The notes under the pieces are model-generated. The model made no database searches. It saw nothing but the letters and a program-made list of their open reading frames with translations, and had not been told where the DNA came from. Positions 17,878-27,473 of a stretch of 64,000 bases of DNA are shown piece by piece (the first letter of the stretch is position 1; each line of letters opens with the position of its first letter). Origin of the DNA: Candidatus Poribacteria bacterium (lineage in GTDB: Bacteria > Poribacteria > WGA-4E > WGA-3G); the NCBI GenBank assembly GCA_028824685.1, contig JAPPCZ010000022.1, positions 24,050 to 88,049 of the forward strand. The letters run 5' to 3'. Position numbers and translations under genes: made by a program.

Positions 17878-18234
17878 ATGGATCAACCAATTTTTAATTA
17901 CGACGAAATAAGCGATACACTTTATATTTCATTTGCTCCCGGTGAACAGGCAACAGGTATTGAACTAACACCTCACATCTTACTCCGACTTAACAAACAA
18001 GATCGCCGCGCTATTGGGATGACTTTTCTGGAGTACTCCTTACTTGCGCAAAAGACCGACATGGGACCTCGGAGTTTTCCACTCACAGGTTTATCCGAAT
18101 TGTCCGACGATCTGCAAGACATTGTTATAGATGTTCTTCAACGTCCCCCGGTCAGTGACGTGCTTTTGCTCTCATCTTACACACCATCAATTTCGGAAAC
18201 GATTCCGATTATGCTTCTGCAAACTGTTTACTAA
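17878..18234 (+). CDS. DUF2283 family protein
   Basis: About 118 residues. The opening (FNYDEISDTLYISFAPGEQATGIELTPHILLRLN) is characteristic of DUF2283, small beta-rich proteins often encoded beside a small toxin-like gene. ATG at 17878 has AGGTGA about 10 nt upstream; a GTG at 17866 overlaps the stop of the preceding broken gene. The tail after about residue 85 is longer than most family members. Biochemical role unknown; an antitoxin-like function is inference from context. Confidence 0.75.
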   Translation: MDQPIFNYDEISDTLYISFAPGEQATGIELTPHILLRLNKQDRRAIGMTFLEYSLLAQKTDMGPRSFPLTGLSELSDDLQDIVIDVLQRPPVSDVLLLSSYTPSISETIPIMLLQTVY

Positions 18235-18270
18235 CTGATTATACTCTAACACTGTTTCTAAACATTAATC

Positions 18271-19032
18271 CTAATGTTGCAGCGTTTGCGAAATAAAAAG
18301 TTTCGTGCGTTCGTGCTGCGGATTGTCAAAGAAATCTGCGGGTGCTGCTTCTTCTATAACTACACCTTCATCAAAGAACATGATCCGATCAGCCACTTCA
18401 CGTGCGAATCCCATCTCATGTGTAACAACCAGCATCGTCATCCCTGAATGTGCAAGTTCACGCATCACATCCAGCACTTCTGAGATCATCTCTGGGTCAA
18501 GCGCACTTGTCGGTTCATCAAAGAGCATGATTTTGGGTTCCATTGCCAATGCCCTTGCAATTGCGACACGTTGCTGCTGTCCACCAGAAACCTCTGACGG
18601 ATATTTATACGCTTGATCCGCAATATCCATCCGTTCTAACAAAGCTAATGCCTCTTCTTCTGCCTGACGTTTTGATAACTTTCTCACTCTCATAGGACCT
18701 AACGTTATATTCTTTAGGTTCGACAAGTGTGGAAATAGATTGAACTGTTGAAAAACCATACCGACTTCTTGTCGGATGAGATTGATATTACGTAGATCAT
18801 TGCTTAACTCAATGCCATCAACAATGATTGTGCCGCGCTGATGTTCTTCAAGTCGGTTGATGGTTCGGATAAACGTAGATTTTCCGGAGCCTGAGGGACC
18901 GCAAATTACTGCCCTTTCACCTTTTTTGAATGAGGTGGTAATTCCTTTAAGGACATGAAAATCGTCAAACCATTTGTGTACATCTTCACATATAATAATT
19001 GGGTCATTCGTTGTATTTTCGTTTTCAGTCAT
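18271..19032 (-). CDS. aapP: Amino-acid ABC transporter ATP-binding protein
   Basis: A 253-residue polar amino-acid uptake ATPase. Motifs: Walker [14 protein letters not shown], signature [14 protein letters not shown], Walker [14 protein letters not shown], switch His [13 protein letters not shown]. It energises uptake through the two permeases encoded upstream. Last gene of the operon and 65 bp after the second permease gene. The gene order binding protein, AapQ-like, AapM-like, AapP-like matches the general L-amino-acid transporter of Rhizobium (also Bzt/YhdWXYZ). Confidence 0.93.
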   Translation of the reverse strand: MTENENTTNDPIIICEDVHKWFDDFHVLKGITTSFKKGERAVICGPSGSGKSTFIRTINRLEEHQRGTIIVDGIELSNDLRNINLIRQEVGMVFQQFNLFPHLSNLKNITLGPMRVRKLSKRQAEEEALALLERMDIADQAYKYPSEVSGGQQQRVAIARALAMEPKIMLFDEPTSALDPEMISEVLDVMRELAHSGMTMLVVTHEMGFAREVADRIMFFDEGVVIEEAAPADFFDNPQHERTKLFISQTLQH

Positions 19033-19097
19033 TTCTAATTCCTTCCTACAGTAGACATTTTGGCTATCATTTCGGAGCGTGTTGATGTTGCAAAATC

Positions 19098-20288
19098 CTA
19101 ATGTTTTCCGACTCCTAAGTCTGCTTCAACAATCTGGCTTACATAGGACATTGCGAAAGTAAATATAAAATATACCACAGCGATAAATAGATATAATTCC
19201 GGTTTGAGCCCAGTCCACTTAGGATTGCCGAGAATGTTATCTGACACCCCCAATAGTTCAGACAGTGCGATGATCGATACCAATGATGTGTCTTTAAAGA
19301 GCGCGATGAACTGTCCTACAATTGCCGGAATAACAGATCTGAGTGCTTGCGGTAGAACGATAAACGTCATCGTCTTTGGGTAGGAGAGTCCAACGGCTTG
19401 TGCGGCCTCGTATTGTCCTCTCGGAACTGCTTGAAGTCCACCACGTACATTCTCTGCCATGTAAGCCGCTGAGAAAAGCGTCAGTGCGATCATTGCACGT
19501 ACAACTTTGTCAAGTTGAAAATCACCAGGCATAAAAATAGGTAACATGAGGCTTCCCATAAAGAGTATGGTTACCAACGGCATCCCGCGAACGACCTCAA
19601 TATATGCTATTGAGATCCATCTAATCGCGGGTAGTTGACTGCGCCGACCGAGTGCCAACAGTACTCCAATTGGAAAGCATGCAACGATACCAACAACTGC
19701 CAAGATTAGTGTTAGGAGCAATCCACCCCAATTTATCGTTGAGATGGCGTTTTCACCAAATCCACGCAGCATGAACATCATCCACGGAAACATTAGTACC
19801 CAGCCTATAATAACCCATCGCTTCAAATTCTGCCGATCTCGACCAAATACATAAGAAACTGCGATCAGTATAGTTGCTATGACAGCGGCTTCTCGGACAG
19901 AAGTATTAACATGAATAGGCAATAGTGTTATGACTGCCCCGATGCAAGCGACAGCAGATGTAATTTGTTGGTTTAACCCCTTCCAAATACCCGCACTCAG
20001 TCCCATTAGGATAGCAAGTACATATACGACATAGGCGACTCGCCATAGCTGCTCTCTCGGATATGAACCAACAGATAGTATCTGCAAGTTTGCGGGGATA
20101 ACTGCCCATTTTGCCTGCGTAAACACCCAAGTATAAACACCTTTGAATAGGAAGTATAGAAAAACAATGGCAAAGAGTGTTAAGACGGTATTATACCAGT
20201 TGCTAAACAGGTTATCCTTTAGCCATCGTATTGGGCCTTTTTTGGTACTTGGTGGTTTAATTTCTTGTGTAAATGTGAGTTCTTCCAC
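19098..20288 (-). CDS. aapM: General L-amino-acid ABC transporter permease (AapM type)
   Basis: A 396-residue inner-membrane permease with an N-terminal cytoplasmic segment, a hydrophobic block of several helices (about 30-180), then the HAAT permease domain. The EAA loop [22 protein letters not shown] that docks with the ATPase is visible in the C-terminal half. GTG at 20288 is the start, with AAGGAAC before it. Length and the extra N-terminal helices distinguish AapM from shorter HisM-type permeases. It partners the AapQ-like protein upstream, 28 bp away. Confidence 0.92.
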   Translation of the reverse strand: MEELTFTQEIKPPSTKKGPIRWLKDNLFSNWYNTVLTLFAIVFLYFLFKGVYTWVFTQAKWAVIPANLQILSVGSYPREQLWRVAYVVYVLAILMGLSAGIWKGLNQQITSAVACIGAVITLLPIHVNTSVREAAVIATILIAVSYVFGRDRQNLKRWVIIGWVLMFPWMMFMLRGFGENAISTINWGGLLLTLILAVVGIVACFPIGVLLALGRRSQLPAIRWISIAYIEVVRGMPLVTILFMGSLMLPIFMPGDFQLDKVVRAMIALTLFSAAYMAENVRGGLQAVPRGQYEAAQAVGLSYPKTMTFIVLPQALRSVIPAIVGQFIALFKDTSLVSIIALSELLGVSDNILGNPKWTGLKPELYLFIAVVYFIFTFAMSYVSQIVEADLGVGKH

Positions 20289-20316
20289 TTTTTTGTTCCT
20301 TTATTCAGGTCTACCT

Positions 20317-21528
20317 CTATCGTTCAAATCGTGTAATACGCCGGTTATACCAATTCATGAAAGCTGATGTTGTTAAACTCATTATCAGATAACTTACCAT
20401 AATCATACCGAAAATAGGGATTGTCTGTCCGGTCTGAGCAATCATTCTTCGTCCGACGTGGAATAAGTCTAAGAATCCAATTGCGATTGCCAGACTGGAG
20501 TTTTTAGCAAGGTTCAGATATTGACTAGTGAGTGGTGGCACAATAATCGGAATGGCTTGGGGTATCACAACCAATAGAAGTACCTGTGTTTCAGTCAAAC
20601 CGACTGCTCTGGCTGCTTCCCGTTGTCCCTTTACCACTGCTTGTATTCCGCTCCTCACGACTTCCGCAATGTATGCGCTTGTATAGACAGTAAGACCTAC
20701 TAAGAGTGCCAAGAATTCTGGTGTGAAATTTATCCCGCCGACGTAGTTAAACCCTTGTAACTCTGGTCGGACGATTTGAAGCGGTTGCCCTGGTGATAGG
20801 AACCACCCTGCGATAGCGACTATCAAAAAAACAGGTGCAGCAAACCACTTCGCACCAAGAATGGTATTGGATGCAAAGGATGGACGGTCTGTCTGTTGAA
20901 CCTCAGTTGAATCAATGAGAAGTCGAAGTCCTGCATAACAGAGTACAACAATTATCGCGAGACCTACACCCGAAAGCAGATACCACAACCAAACGGGTAA
21001 GCCTTCATTACCAGCAATTGTGGGTAGGTAGATACCACGTACGTTTAAGATTATAGTATCGGCAATTGTGATACTATCTTGGATTCTTGGTAGCGAAAGT
21101 GTGATGGCATACCAGAACAAAATCTGTAGCAGCAGCGGAACGTTGCGAAATATTTCTACGTAAACAGCCGCGATGCTTCGGATTAACCAGTTAGTGGATA
21201 GTCGAGCAACGCCGAATATAAAACCTAATACCGTTGCACAAATTATGCCCAAAATACTAACCCTTAGTGTATTTACTACACCCACCCAAAATGCTTTAAG
21301 ATATGTATCTGATGGATCAAAATCAATGCCTTCGGTTATTTCAAATCCAGCTTCATTACGCAAAAAGGATAGACTGAGTGGATGGCCTTGGTCACTAAGT
21401 CCGCTCATCATGTTTGAGTAGAAGAATCCTGCCATCGCGGCGACTCCGAGAAGGAAAAGCACTTGAAGTAAGACTTTCAAAAATCGGACATCTCGCCAGA
21501 AGGGGGTGTTTGTTGAATTTTGTAACAT
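20317..21528 (-). CDS. aapQ: General L-amino-acid ABC transporter permease (AapQ type)
   Basis: A 403-residue permease. The first helix (VLLQVLFLLGVAAMAGFFY) is followed by a periplasmic stretch with GFEI and the WVGVVNTLRVSILGIICATVLGF segment that starts the transport domain in AapQ/BztB. The EAA loop EAARAVGLTETQVLLLVVIPQA lies at about residues 305-326. It forms the heterodimeric channel with AapM. It starts 351 bp downstream of the binding-protein gene, with a strong hairpin in between. Confidence 0.93.
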   Translation of the reverse strand: MLQNSTNTPFWRDVRFLKVLLQVLFLLGVAAMAGFFYSNMMSGLSDQGHPLSLSFLRNEAGFEITEGIDFDPSDTYLKAFWVGVVNTLRVSILGIICATVLGFIFGVARLSTNWLIRSIAAVYVEIFRNVPLLLQILFWYAITLSLPRIQDSITIADTIILNVRGIYLPTIAGNEGLPVWLWYLLSGVGLAIIVVLCYAGLRLLIDSTEVQQTDRPSFASNTILGAKWFAAPVFLIVAIAGWFLSPGQPLQIVRPELQGFNYVGGINFTPEFLALLVGLTVYTSAYIAEVVRSGIQAVVKGQREAARAVGLTETQVLLLVVIPQAIPIIVPPLTSQYLNLAKNSSLAIAIGFLDLFHVGRRMIAQTGQTIPIFGMIMVSYLIMSLTTSAFMNWYNRRITRFER

Positions 21529-21826
21529 TGTATTTTTTTTGTTGAACTACTTAATTGTATAAATTCTTAGTAAAAAAACAAATTGATATAGAGTTATTTA
21601 GTTTTTGGTTTTTCACTCAATATTTGGCACAAACGTTAATTTTACTGTTTATTCATTAATTGTTTGAACCAGGATTGACAAGATTGACAAGGATTTTCAG
21701 GATTAGTTTTTTCTCAATCAAGTCATAAGCAAAAGTCAACTTTATCAGGCTATCTGATGGCACTTATATCTTATCTGATAATTCTGGTTCAGACAAAAGA
21801 GAAATCAGGAATTAATAGTATAATAG

Positions 21827-21850
21827 ATGCGCGCTTAAGTAAGCGCGCAT
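21827..21850. promoter_or_regulatory. Strong palindromic hairpin between aapJ and aapQ
   Basis: ATGCGCGCTTA and its exact complement surround a 2-nt centre, about 30 nt after the aapJ stop. A hairpin at this position is commonly used to protect or partly terminate the binding-protein message, giving more binding protein than permease. There is no clean T-run on the minus strand, so protection seems likelier than termination. The rest of the 350-bp gap has only an AT-rich stretch with a GATTGACAAGGAT-type repeat near 21670. Confidence 0.6.
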
Positions 21851-21879
21851 TCAAAACATGGACATTGGGAAATCACGGT

Positions 21880-22899
21880 CTAACGGAACGGCATAGAATA
21901 AAGCAAACCGCCTTCTGTCCAAGGTTTATTAACACCACGAGGTAAGCCGATCGGAGTTAGGTTGCGCTCAAAGATTTCGCCATAGTTACCAACAGAAATA
22001 ATAATCTGTTTTGCCCAGTCTTTAGGAAGTCCAAGCTTTTTACCTATTTCTCCGGATTCACCCAAAAAACGGTTGATTTCCGGATTTTCAGTTTTAAAAG
22101 TCTTGACATTCTTCTGTGTAATATTGTGTTCTTCTGCAAAGAACGTTGCATAGACCACCCAACTCACAACATCATTCCATTTGTTGTCCCCGTGTATTGT
22201 GAGGGGCCCCAAAGGTTCCTTTGAGACAGTAATATCCAGAATAACGTGATCATCTGGATTCTTAAGATCTTTCCGACGCGCAACAAGCTGCGACTTGTCA
22301 CTGGTAACGGCATCCACTCGACCTGCATCGTAGCTACTGTAAAGCGTGTCAATATCCTCATAGGTCACTTCATTATACTTAACGCCTAAGGTCCGCATCG
22401 TATCAGCAAGGTTTAATTCAGTTGTACTGCCCGCGGTAACACCAATGCTTGCTCCATCTAACTGGTTAAGTGATTTTATATTGAGGGATTTAGGTACCAT
22501 GAATCCTTGTCCATCGTAGAACGTCGGTGGTGTGAAGTCAGTATTCAGTTCTGTATCTCGTCCCAAAGTCCAAGTGGTGTTTCGGATGAGGACATCTATT
22601 TCACCCGATTGAAGTGCGGTGAAACGTTCGGCAGCATTCAGGGGTACAAATTCAACTTTATCCGCATTCCCCAGTACTGCGGCTGCAATTGCGCGCCCAA
22701 AATCCGTATCAAAGCCACTCCATTTACCATCTTCAGCAAGGAACCCAAAACCTGGTAGACCACCGTTTACACCACAGACTAATTTTCCCCGTTTTTTTAC
22801 TTTGTCAAGAATACTACTCTCGTGCTTGTCCGCAAGCAGCGGTGTCACTAATAAGGCTGTTAAAGCCAATGCTATAATACGAAACCATTTCTTTTTCAT
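21880..22899 (-). CDS. aapJ: General L-amino-acid ABC transporter substrate-binding protein
   Basis: About 339 residues. A Sec signal (MKKKWFRIIALALTALLVTP) is followed by the type 3 solute-binding fold. SILDKVKKRGKLVCGVNGG and GFDTDFGRAIAAAVLG are diagnostic for AapJ/BztA rather than GlnH. The C-terminal NYGEIFERNLTPIGLPRG also matches that subfamily. It captures polar and branched amino acids in the periplasm and hands them to AapQ/AapM. ATG at 22899 has GGGAG 10 nt upstream; the longer frame to 22932 is not needed. Confidence 0.93.
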   Translation of the reverse strand: MKKKWFRIIALALTALLVTPLLADKHESSILDKVKKRGKLVCGVNGGLPGFGFLAEDGKWSGFDTDFGRAIAAAVLGNADKVEFVPLNAAERFTALQSGEIDVLIRNTTWTLGRDTELNTDFTPPTFYDGQGFMVPKSLNIKSLNQLDGASIGVTAGSTTELNLADTMRTLGVKYNEVTYEDIDTLYSSYDAGRVDAVTSDKSQLVARRKDLKNPDDHVILDITVSKEPLGPLTIHGDNKWNDVVSWVVYATFFAEEHNITQKNVKTFKTENPEINRFLGESGEIGKKLGLPKDWAKQIIISVGNYGEIFERNLTPIGLPRGVNKPWTEGGLLYSMPFR

Positions 22900-22971
22900 A
22901 AAATATTTCTCCCATAATATTTTTATAATCAATTGTTGAATAATTAGATATTGCTATATAAGCATAGCATA

Positions 22972-24156
22972 TCACTTGCCAATAAATGCACGACCAGTTT
23001 TTTCTTCAGCTTGAAACAGAACAAGGTCCTGCCCATCAGGGTCTTTAACAAGCCAAATATGACCGGCATGCGTATGTTGAATACTGAATGCATCGGCAGC
23101 AGCACGGCCTCGGTAAGACTCGTTGCCATCACCGTCAATCCAATAATAGGTAATATCTGCTTCGGTTTTGTTCACGAAAAGGACAGCAGTATGCTCACCA
23201 TCGTGAGAATTTAGATTTGAAAGTTGGTTCGGTTCATAACGGTTTAAATTCACCCATTTATCATTGCCCTGACAGTTCTTGTCGAACAACTGTTCATAAG
23301 ACGAAGTTAGTTCTGCAGGCCACGCAAACTTTGGCGCGTTATCAGGATTATATCCTTGCAAATGTGGTAGATTGAGACGTTTGACAGCGTCAGTATACCG
23401 CCAGTCAGTATCTCCATAAATATCCGTGAGTAGTTCTGCCAACTCAGGATCATATTCTTTCAATATTCCCCGCTTACTGACATGGTTATGTTGTGCATCG
23501 TTTTCACGGTTCGTATTGAACCATGATTGCGTGCCTTCAGCCCAATACTCTTCTTTGTTTGTGGAGGCGTAAGTGCCTTTCCACAAGCCTTTCTCCATCG
23601 CTGCTTCATACAACTGCTTCAACCGCTTATCAAAATCTGGGTCAACAGTGTTGAGACCCATTTGATGTATTGCATGAGCGAACTCATGAATCAGTATATT
23701 CTCCGTCCCGTAAGGGTCCCCCGGATAATTAAGCAGATTTTCTTCACCACAACTGACTGATGGACGTGCAGATGTTGCCCCCAAACCACGTGCACGCCGA
23801 TCCCAATAAAAATCGGGTTTTAGGTCGCTATGCTCAGGTATCTGTGTTGTCATCTCGTTGAAAGACATAACAGAAAACCGAACAATGTTTTCCGCAAGTG
23901 CTTTTAATAAATCTGGACGGTGTCCTATAACTTGCTGTATAAGCCATGCTGCCTCCTGCACAGCATGCGAATTCACCTTCTCCGATGCTACGACGGGAAA
24001 TCCACCTACATCAATCCATTGTCGGTAAAAAGAGGGTAACTTAAAGTTTTCTCGAATAGTCGGTGGGGGTTCGGTTGGTTTCTGGATGGTATCGGCAGAT
24101 GTTGCAGATGAAGTAAATACTGTGGCAGTCATAAATAAAGTAAATGGAAGGTTCAT
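22972..24156 (-). CDS. Exported zinc metallopeptidase-like protein with VHL-beta-like C-terminal domain
   Basis: 394 residues with a signal peptide (FTLFMTATVFTSSATSA). HEFAHAIH at about residue 155 is a zinc-binding HExxH with a further acidic candidate in EEYWAEGTQSWF. The last 100 residues (about 293-392) contain AVLFVNKTEADITYYWID and HAGHIWLVKDPDG, which match the strand order and key residues of the von Hippel-Lindau beta domain (human: a NRSP...WL segment and SYRGHLWL). VHL-like domains occur in some bacterial secreted proteins, with unknown ligands. Probably acts outside the cytoplasm. It lies between aapJ and a TPR gene and seems monocistronic. Confidence 0.8.
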   Translation of the reverse strand: MNLPFTLFMTATVFTSSATSADTIQKPTEPPPTIRENFKLPSFYRQWIDVGGFPVVASEKVNSHAVQEAAWLIQQVIGHRPDLLKALAENIVRFSVMSFNEMTTQIPEHSDLKPDFYWDRRARGLGATSARPSVSCGEENLLNYPGDPYGTENILIHEFAHAIHQMGLNTVDPDFDKRLKQLYEAAMEKGLWKGTYASTNKEEYWAEGTQSWFNTNRENDAQHNHVSKRGILKEYDPELAELLTDIYGDTDWRYTDAVKRLNLPHLQGYNPDNAPKFAWPAELTSSYEQLFDKNCQGNDKWVNLNRYEPNQLSNLNSHDGEHTAVLFVNKTEADITYYWIDGDGNESYRGRAAADAFSIQHTHAGHIWLVKDPDGQDLVLFQAEEKTGRAFIGK

Positions 24157-24193
24157 AGTGTTGTGTTTAATCCTATTGTTTTGAAAATTTCAT

Positions 24194-24218
24194 ATTGTAA
24201 AGTCTTGCACTTTACAAT
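24194..24218. promoter_or_regulatory. Inverted repeat upstream of the metallopeptidase gene
   Basis: ATTGTAAAGT and its exact complement flank a 5-nt centre, about 40 bp upstream of the start at 24156. It could be an operator or leader hairpin. The remaining 24219-24500 is AT-rich with no gene that I can see. Confidence 0.4.
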
Positions 24219-24501
24219 AGTCTTAAAATAGTATAACACTAATTGGTTTAATTATCATTCAAAATTTGCGGATAGTTGGGATTCTGGAAGATAAGTGATT
24301 CAAGTTTGAGGATGCCCCATATTGTGCAAGCGTAAACAGGAGTTGCACATTTTTGTGCAGTCATAGATTTTAAGGTTGATAATTCGGTATATTATCGGTT
24401 TTTGGATTTGGCATATAAATTGCTCGTTTCGTGATAGTGAATAATTATTATCACAACTATAAAAGGCAAACCCGACGATACCTGTTTATCAATTAAACAA
24501 C

Positions 24502-24530
24502 TTGACATCTTTTAAATGCATTGTTAAAAT
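24502..24530 (+). promoter_or_regulatory. Sigma70-type promoter for the TPR gene
   Basis: TTGACA, 17 bp, TAAAAT, ending 43 bp before the start codon of the TPR gene. Confidence 0.7.
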
Positions 24531-24573
24531 TCAATTTATTTACCGTATTTAGTAATCCAAAGGGAGAAAAATA

Positions 24574-25899
24574 ATGAAAAAGTTCATAATCGCGGAATTA
24601 TGCGTTATCATAGCAATCGCTGCGGGATTTTGGATTGGACGAATTACAAATTCTTTTAATGATTATGCACAGTATTATGAAAATGCCGATAAAGCTTGGG
24701 GTAAAGTTCGAGAAATGAACAATCCACCAGTGACGTATGATGAACCGGATAAAAACCGTTTGCGAAAAGTGCGCGCAGCTTATCGAGCAGTTTTTGAGAA
24801 TTACCCGGACAGTCGATGGGCAGATGATGCCATTTATCATCTTGGCTTACTTCCGCGAACAGATGAAGAGGGTTTCGCACTGTATCGCCGATTAATACGC
24901 GAATATCCAGACAGTGAATGGGCAGATGATGCAATGTACGCTATAGCCATTGCAACATACGAAATTGCGAGGGAATTAGAAAAAACCGGTACACTTGAAT
25001 CTCTTACAGCCTACTATGACAGGGCACTTGCTTTATTCAACCAATTAATAGCAACTTACCCTGGTAGTGTTCTTCAAGAGGATGCACAGATTAACGCGGC
25101 GATGTGTTACTACGGGAGAAATGATGTAAATATCGCACTCAACCAACTTGAAAATCTCAAAATAGAACTCGGCAATAGTCCGATTATTTTTCGAATTTTA
25201 TACAATATTGGCTGGATTCACCTTGGGCAAAAGAATTATGAGGATGCGAGAGTTGAATTTAAAAATATAGCAGATGCTGGGGATACGGAATATGCACCAC
25301 GTGCAAGTTTCGGTATCGCGCAAACCTATTTCGGTGAAGGACAAATTACAGAAACGGAAGCGAAATATAAGGAAGTGGAAGACAAACCTAAGGAAGCAAA
25401 GGCAAAATATGGTGTAGCAGAGGGAAAATATAAGGAAGCTATCACCTGGTACCAACAGGTTATTGATCTATATCCTGACACTCAAGTTGGTCAAGATGCA
25501 CATTTCTACATAGGATGGGCATACCATCTGTATAAAGATTATGATGAAGCTATCGCTCGTCTTGAGGGTGCAATAGCAAACTATCCGAATAACGCGATCG
25601 CTATGACTGCGAAATTTTACATCGGGCAGATTGCTGAAGATAAGGAAGATACTGCTCGAGCGATTGAAGTGTATCAGAATTTTGCAGATGACCCGACGCA
25701 TGATTACGACTCCCGGTTACAGGCGCAATATAAGGTCGGAAAAATTTATCAGGAAATTGGGGATATGGAACATGCGATAGAAGCGTACGAAAAACTGATC
25801 GCTGATTTTCCTGAACCGCATCAAAATACTGCGCATGAGTCGCGTAAAATCACTGAAAATTATGTACAGACGCTAAAAGCAGAGCATTTAGGGGAATAA
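24574..25899 (+). CDS. Membrane-anchored TPR protein
   Basis: 441 residues. An N-terminal hydrophobic helix (IIAELCVIIAIAAGFWIG) should anchor the protein in the inner membrane, followed by about ten TPR-like units through the rest. Units with YPDSRWADDAIYHLG and YPDSEWADDAMYAIA resemble those of YbgF/BamD-type outer-membrane assembly factors. Between about residues 255 and 290 is a low-complexity lysine/glutamate insert (KYKEVEDKPKEAKAKYG) with its own internal repetition. Start ATG at 24574 has GGGAGAAAAATA. A scaffold role is likely; the partner is unknown. Confidence 0.88.
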   Translation: MKKFIIAELCVIIAIAAGFWIGRITNSFNDYAQYYENADKAWGKVREMNNPPVTYDEPDKNRLRKVRAAYRAVFENYPDSRWADDAIYHLGLLPRTDEEGFALYRRLIREYPDSEWADDAMYAIAIATYEIARELEKTGTLESLTAYYDRALALFNQLIATYPGSVLQEDAQINAAMCYYGRNDVNIALNQLENLKIELGNSPIIFRILYNIGWIHLGQKNYEDARVEFKNIADAGDTEYAPRASFGIAQTYFGEGQITETEAKYKEVEDKPKEAKAKYGVAEGKYKEAITWYQQVIDLYPDTQVGQDAHFYIGWAYHLYKDYDEAIARLEGAIANYPNNAIAMTAKFYIGQIAEDKEDTARAIEVYQNFADDPTHDYDSRLQAQYKVGKIYQEIGDMEHAIEAYEKLIADFPEPHQNTAHESRKITENYVQTLKAEHLGE

Positions 25900-25959
25900 A
25901 TAGCGTAGATACGCAGATGGAACGCGTAGCATTTTGTAGGTTGATAGAGCGGTAGCGAA

Positions 25960-26220
25960 ACCCATAACTGTCAATTTAAGAAAAGATCTGCTTTATATGA
26001 GAGTCTTCCCCGGTAGGAGCGGTTTCCTAACCGCTCCGTGTTATCCCAAAGTGCTCTTGTTGGAGGGTTTTCAATCCCGCTGAATACCACACGCGTATTC
26101 AGCGTTGATTTGGATATATCGCGCTTACAAAGCGCTCCCACAAAGAAACTGTACCGATTGTTGGCTGCCACTCGTATAAGCCCGATGCGGTTGGGAAACG
26201 GCATCTACCAGGGAGTGTGG
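25960..26220. repeat. Cluster of dispersed hairpin repeats between convergent genes
   Basis: The gap contains GGAGCGGTTTCCTAACCGCTCC, a CTTGTTGGAGGGTTTT unit, a GAATACCACACGCGTATTC palindrome followed by AGCGTTGATTTGG, and GATGCGGTTGGGAAACGGC. All four types recur elsewhere in the window (for example near 37050, 58260, 59240, 60310 and 61131). No gene is seen in 25900-26229. Confidence 0.7.
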
Positions 26221-26229
26221 CACATATTT

Positions 26230-27471
26230 TTAGATTTCACTATAAAAAGGGAGTGTCTCCAACGCTTGTTCAAGATCAGCAATAATATCTTCACTATCTT
26301 CTAAACCAATTGAAAACCGAACCAAGCCATCCGTGATACCGGTCTGCTGCCGCACTTCGGTTGGAATGTGTGAATGTGTCGTTGATGCAGGATGACAAAC
26401 TAAGGTGCGCACATCACCCAAACTCACTGCAAGTGCACAAATTTGAAGTTGATTCACAAACTTTTCGCCTGCGGCACGCCCTCCTTTAAGTTCCATCGTT
26501 ATCATACCGCCAAACCCGTTCATCTGACGTTTAGCAAGGTCATGCTGTGGATGATTGGGCAAACCCGGATAACGAACCCACGCGACTGCTGGATGTGTCT
26601 CAAGAAACGCTGCGATATGTGCTGCGTTTTCACAGTGTCGCGCAAACCGAAGCGGCAAGGTGGGTATACCGAGCAGTGTGAGCCATGCATTGAATGGACT
26701 TATTACCGCACCGAAGTTGCGTAATGCGCCTTTTTGTGCGCGCACAATAAATTCTTTTTCTCCGACTATTGCACCTGCGATAACTGCCCCGTTACCACTC
26801 AAGTATTTTGTCATACTGTGAAGCACTACGTCAATACCAAGCGCAATCGGTTGCTGACTGCATGGTGTTGCAAACGTATTATCAATGATTGAGGTTATAT
26901 TATGTGCTTTGGCAATCTCAGCACAAGCAGCAAGGTCAACAAGTTTGAGTAACGGATTGGTAGGGCTTTCAAGATAGATAACCTTTGTGTCAGGACGAAT
27001 TGCACTTTCAACTTTGTTGGGGTCTGTAGCATCTACAAACGTTGTCTCAATTCCCATCCGGGGGAATTCTTCATTTAGCAGATTGTACGTTGCGGAATAA
27101 AGGTTTTCCATGGCAACAACATGACCACCATCGGCTAAGGCGGTAAGTAACGCTGTGCTAATCGCTCCCATCCCTGAAGCAGTTGCTAATGCAGATTCTC
27201 CTGCCTCAAGCACTGCAAGTTTCTGCTCTAACAACTTCTGCGTAGGGTTACCCCATCGGGTATAGACGTAGCCGCTCTCCTCATCAATGAACGCTGATGC
27301 AAATTCCTCCGCTGTTTGAAAACGGAAGGTACTGTTTTGGTAAATTGGTGGTAGCAACGGAATTCCCGTTTTTCCTGCCTGTTGATCTTGCGCGCCCGTT
27401 GGCAATACCGGTAACGCTTCTCCTGCATGAATAGCCTCGGTTGATTTGCCCTTATACTTCTTATTTTCCAC
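26230..27471 (-). CDS. Cys/Met metabolism PLP-dependent enzyme (cystathionine gamma-synthase/gamma-lyase/sulfhydrylase family)
   Basis: About 413 residues. PLP lysine in LHSMTKYLSGNG, the substrate motif YTRWGNPTQKLLEQKLAVLE near the N-terminus, and the family signature VIYLESPTNPLLKLVD are all present. The family covers cystathionine gamma-synthase, O-acetylhomoserine sulfhydrylase and methionine gamma-lyase; the sequence does not decide which. The start is ambiguous: GTG at 27471 has GAGAGG about 10 nt upstream, while a TTG at 27477 overlaps the stop of ogt in TTGA. Either way it is translationally coupled to ogt. Related to sulfur amino-acid metabolism. Confidence 0.93.
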   Translation of the reverse strand: MENKKYKGKSTEAIHAGEALPVLPTGAQDQQAGKTGIPLLPPIYQNSTFRFQTAEEFASAFIDEESGYVYTRWGNPTQKLLEQKLAVLEAGESALATASGMGAISTALLTALADGGHVVAMENLYSATYNLLNEEFPRMGIETTFVDATDPNKVESAIRPDTKVIYLESPTNPLLKLVDLAACAEIAKAHNITSIIDNTFATPCSQQPIALGIDVVLHSMTKYLSGNGAVIAGAIVGEKEFIVRAQKGALRNFGAVISPFNAWLTLLGIPTLPLRFARHCENAAHIAAFLETHPAVAWVRYPGLPNHPQHDLAKRQMNGFGGMITMELKGGRAAGEKFVNQLQICALAVSLGDVRTLVCHPASTTHSHIPTEVRQQTGITDGLVRFSIGLEDSEDIIADLEQALETLPFYSEI

Positions 27472-27473
27472 AA

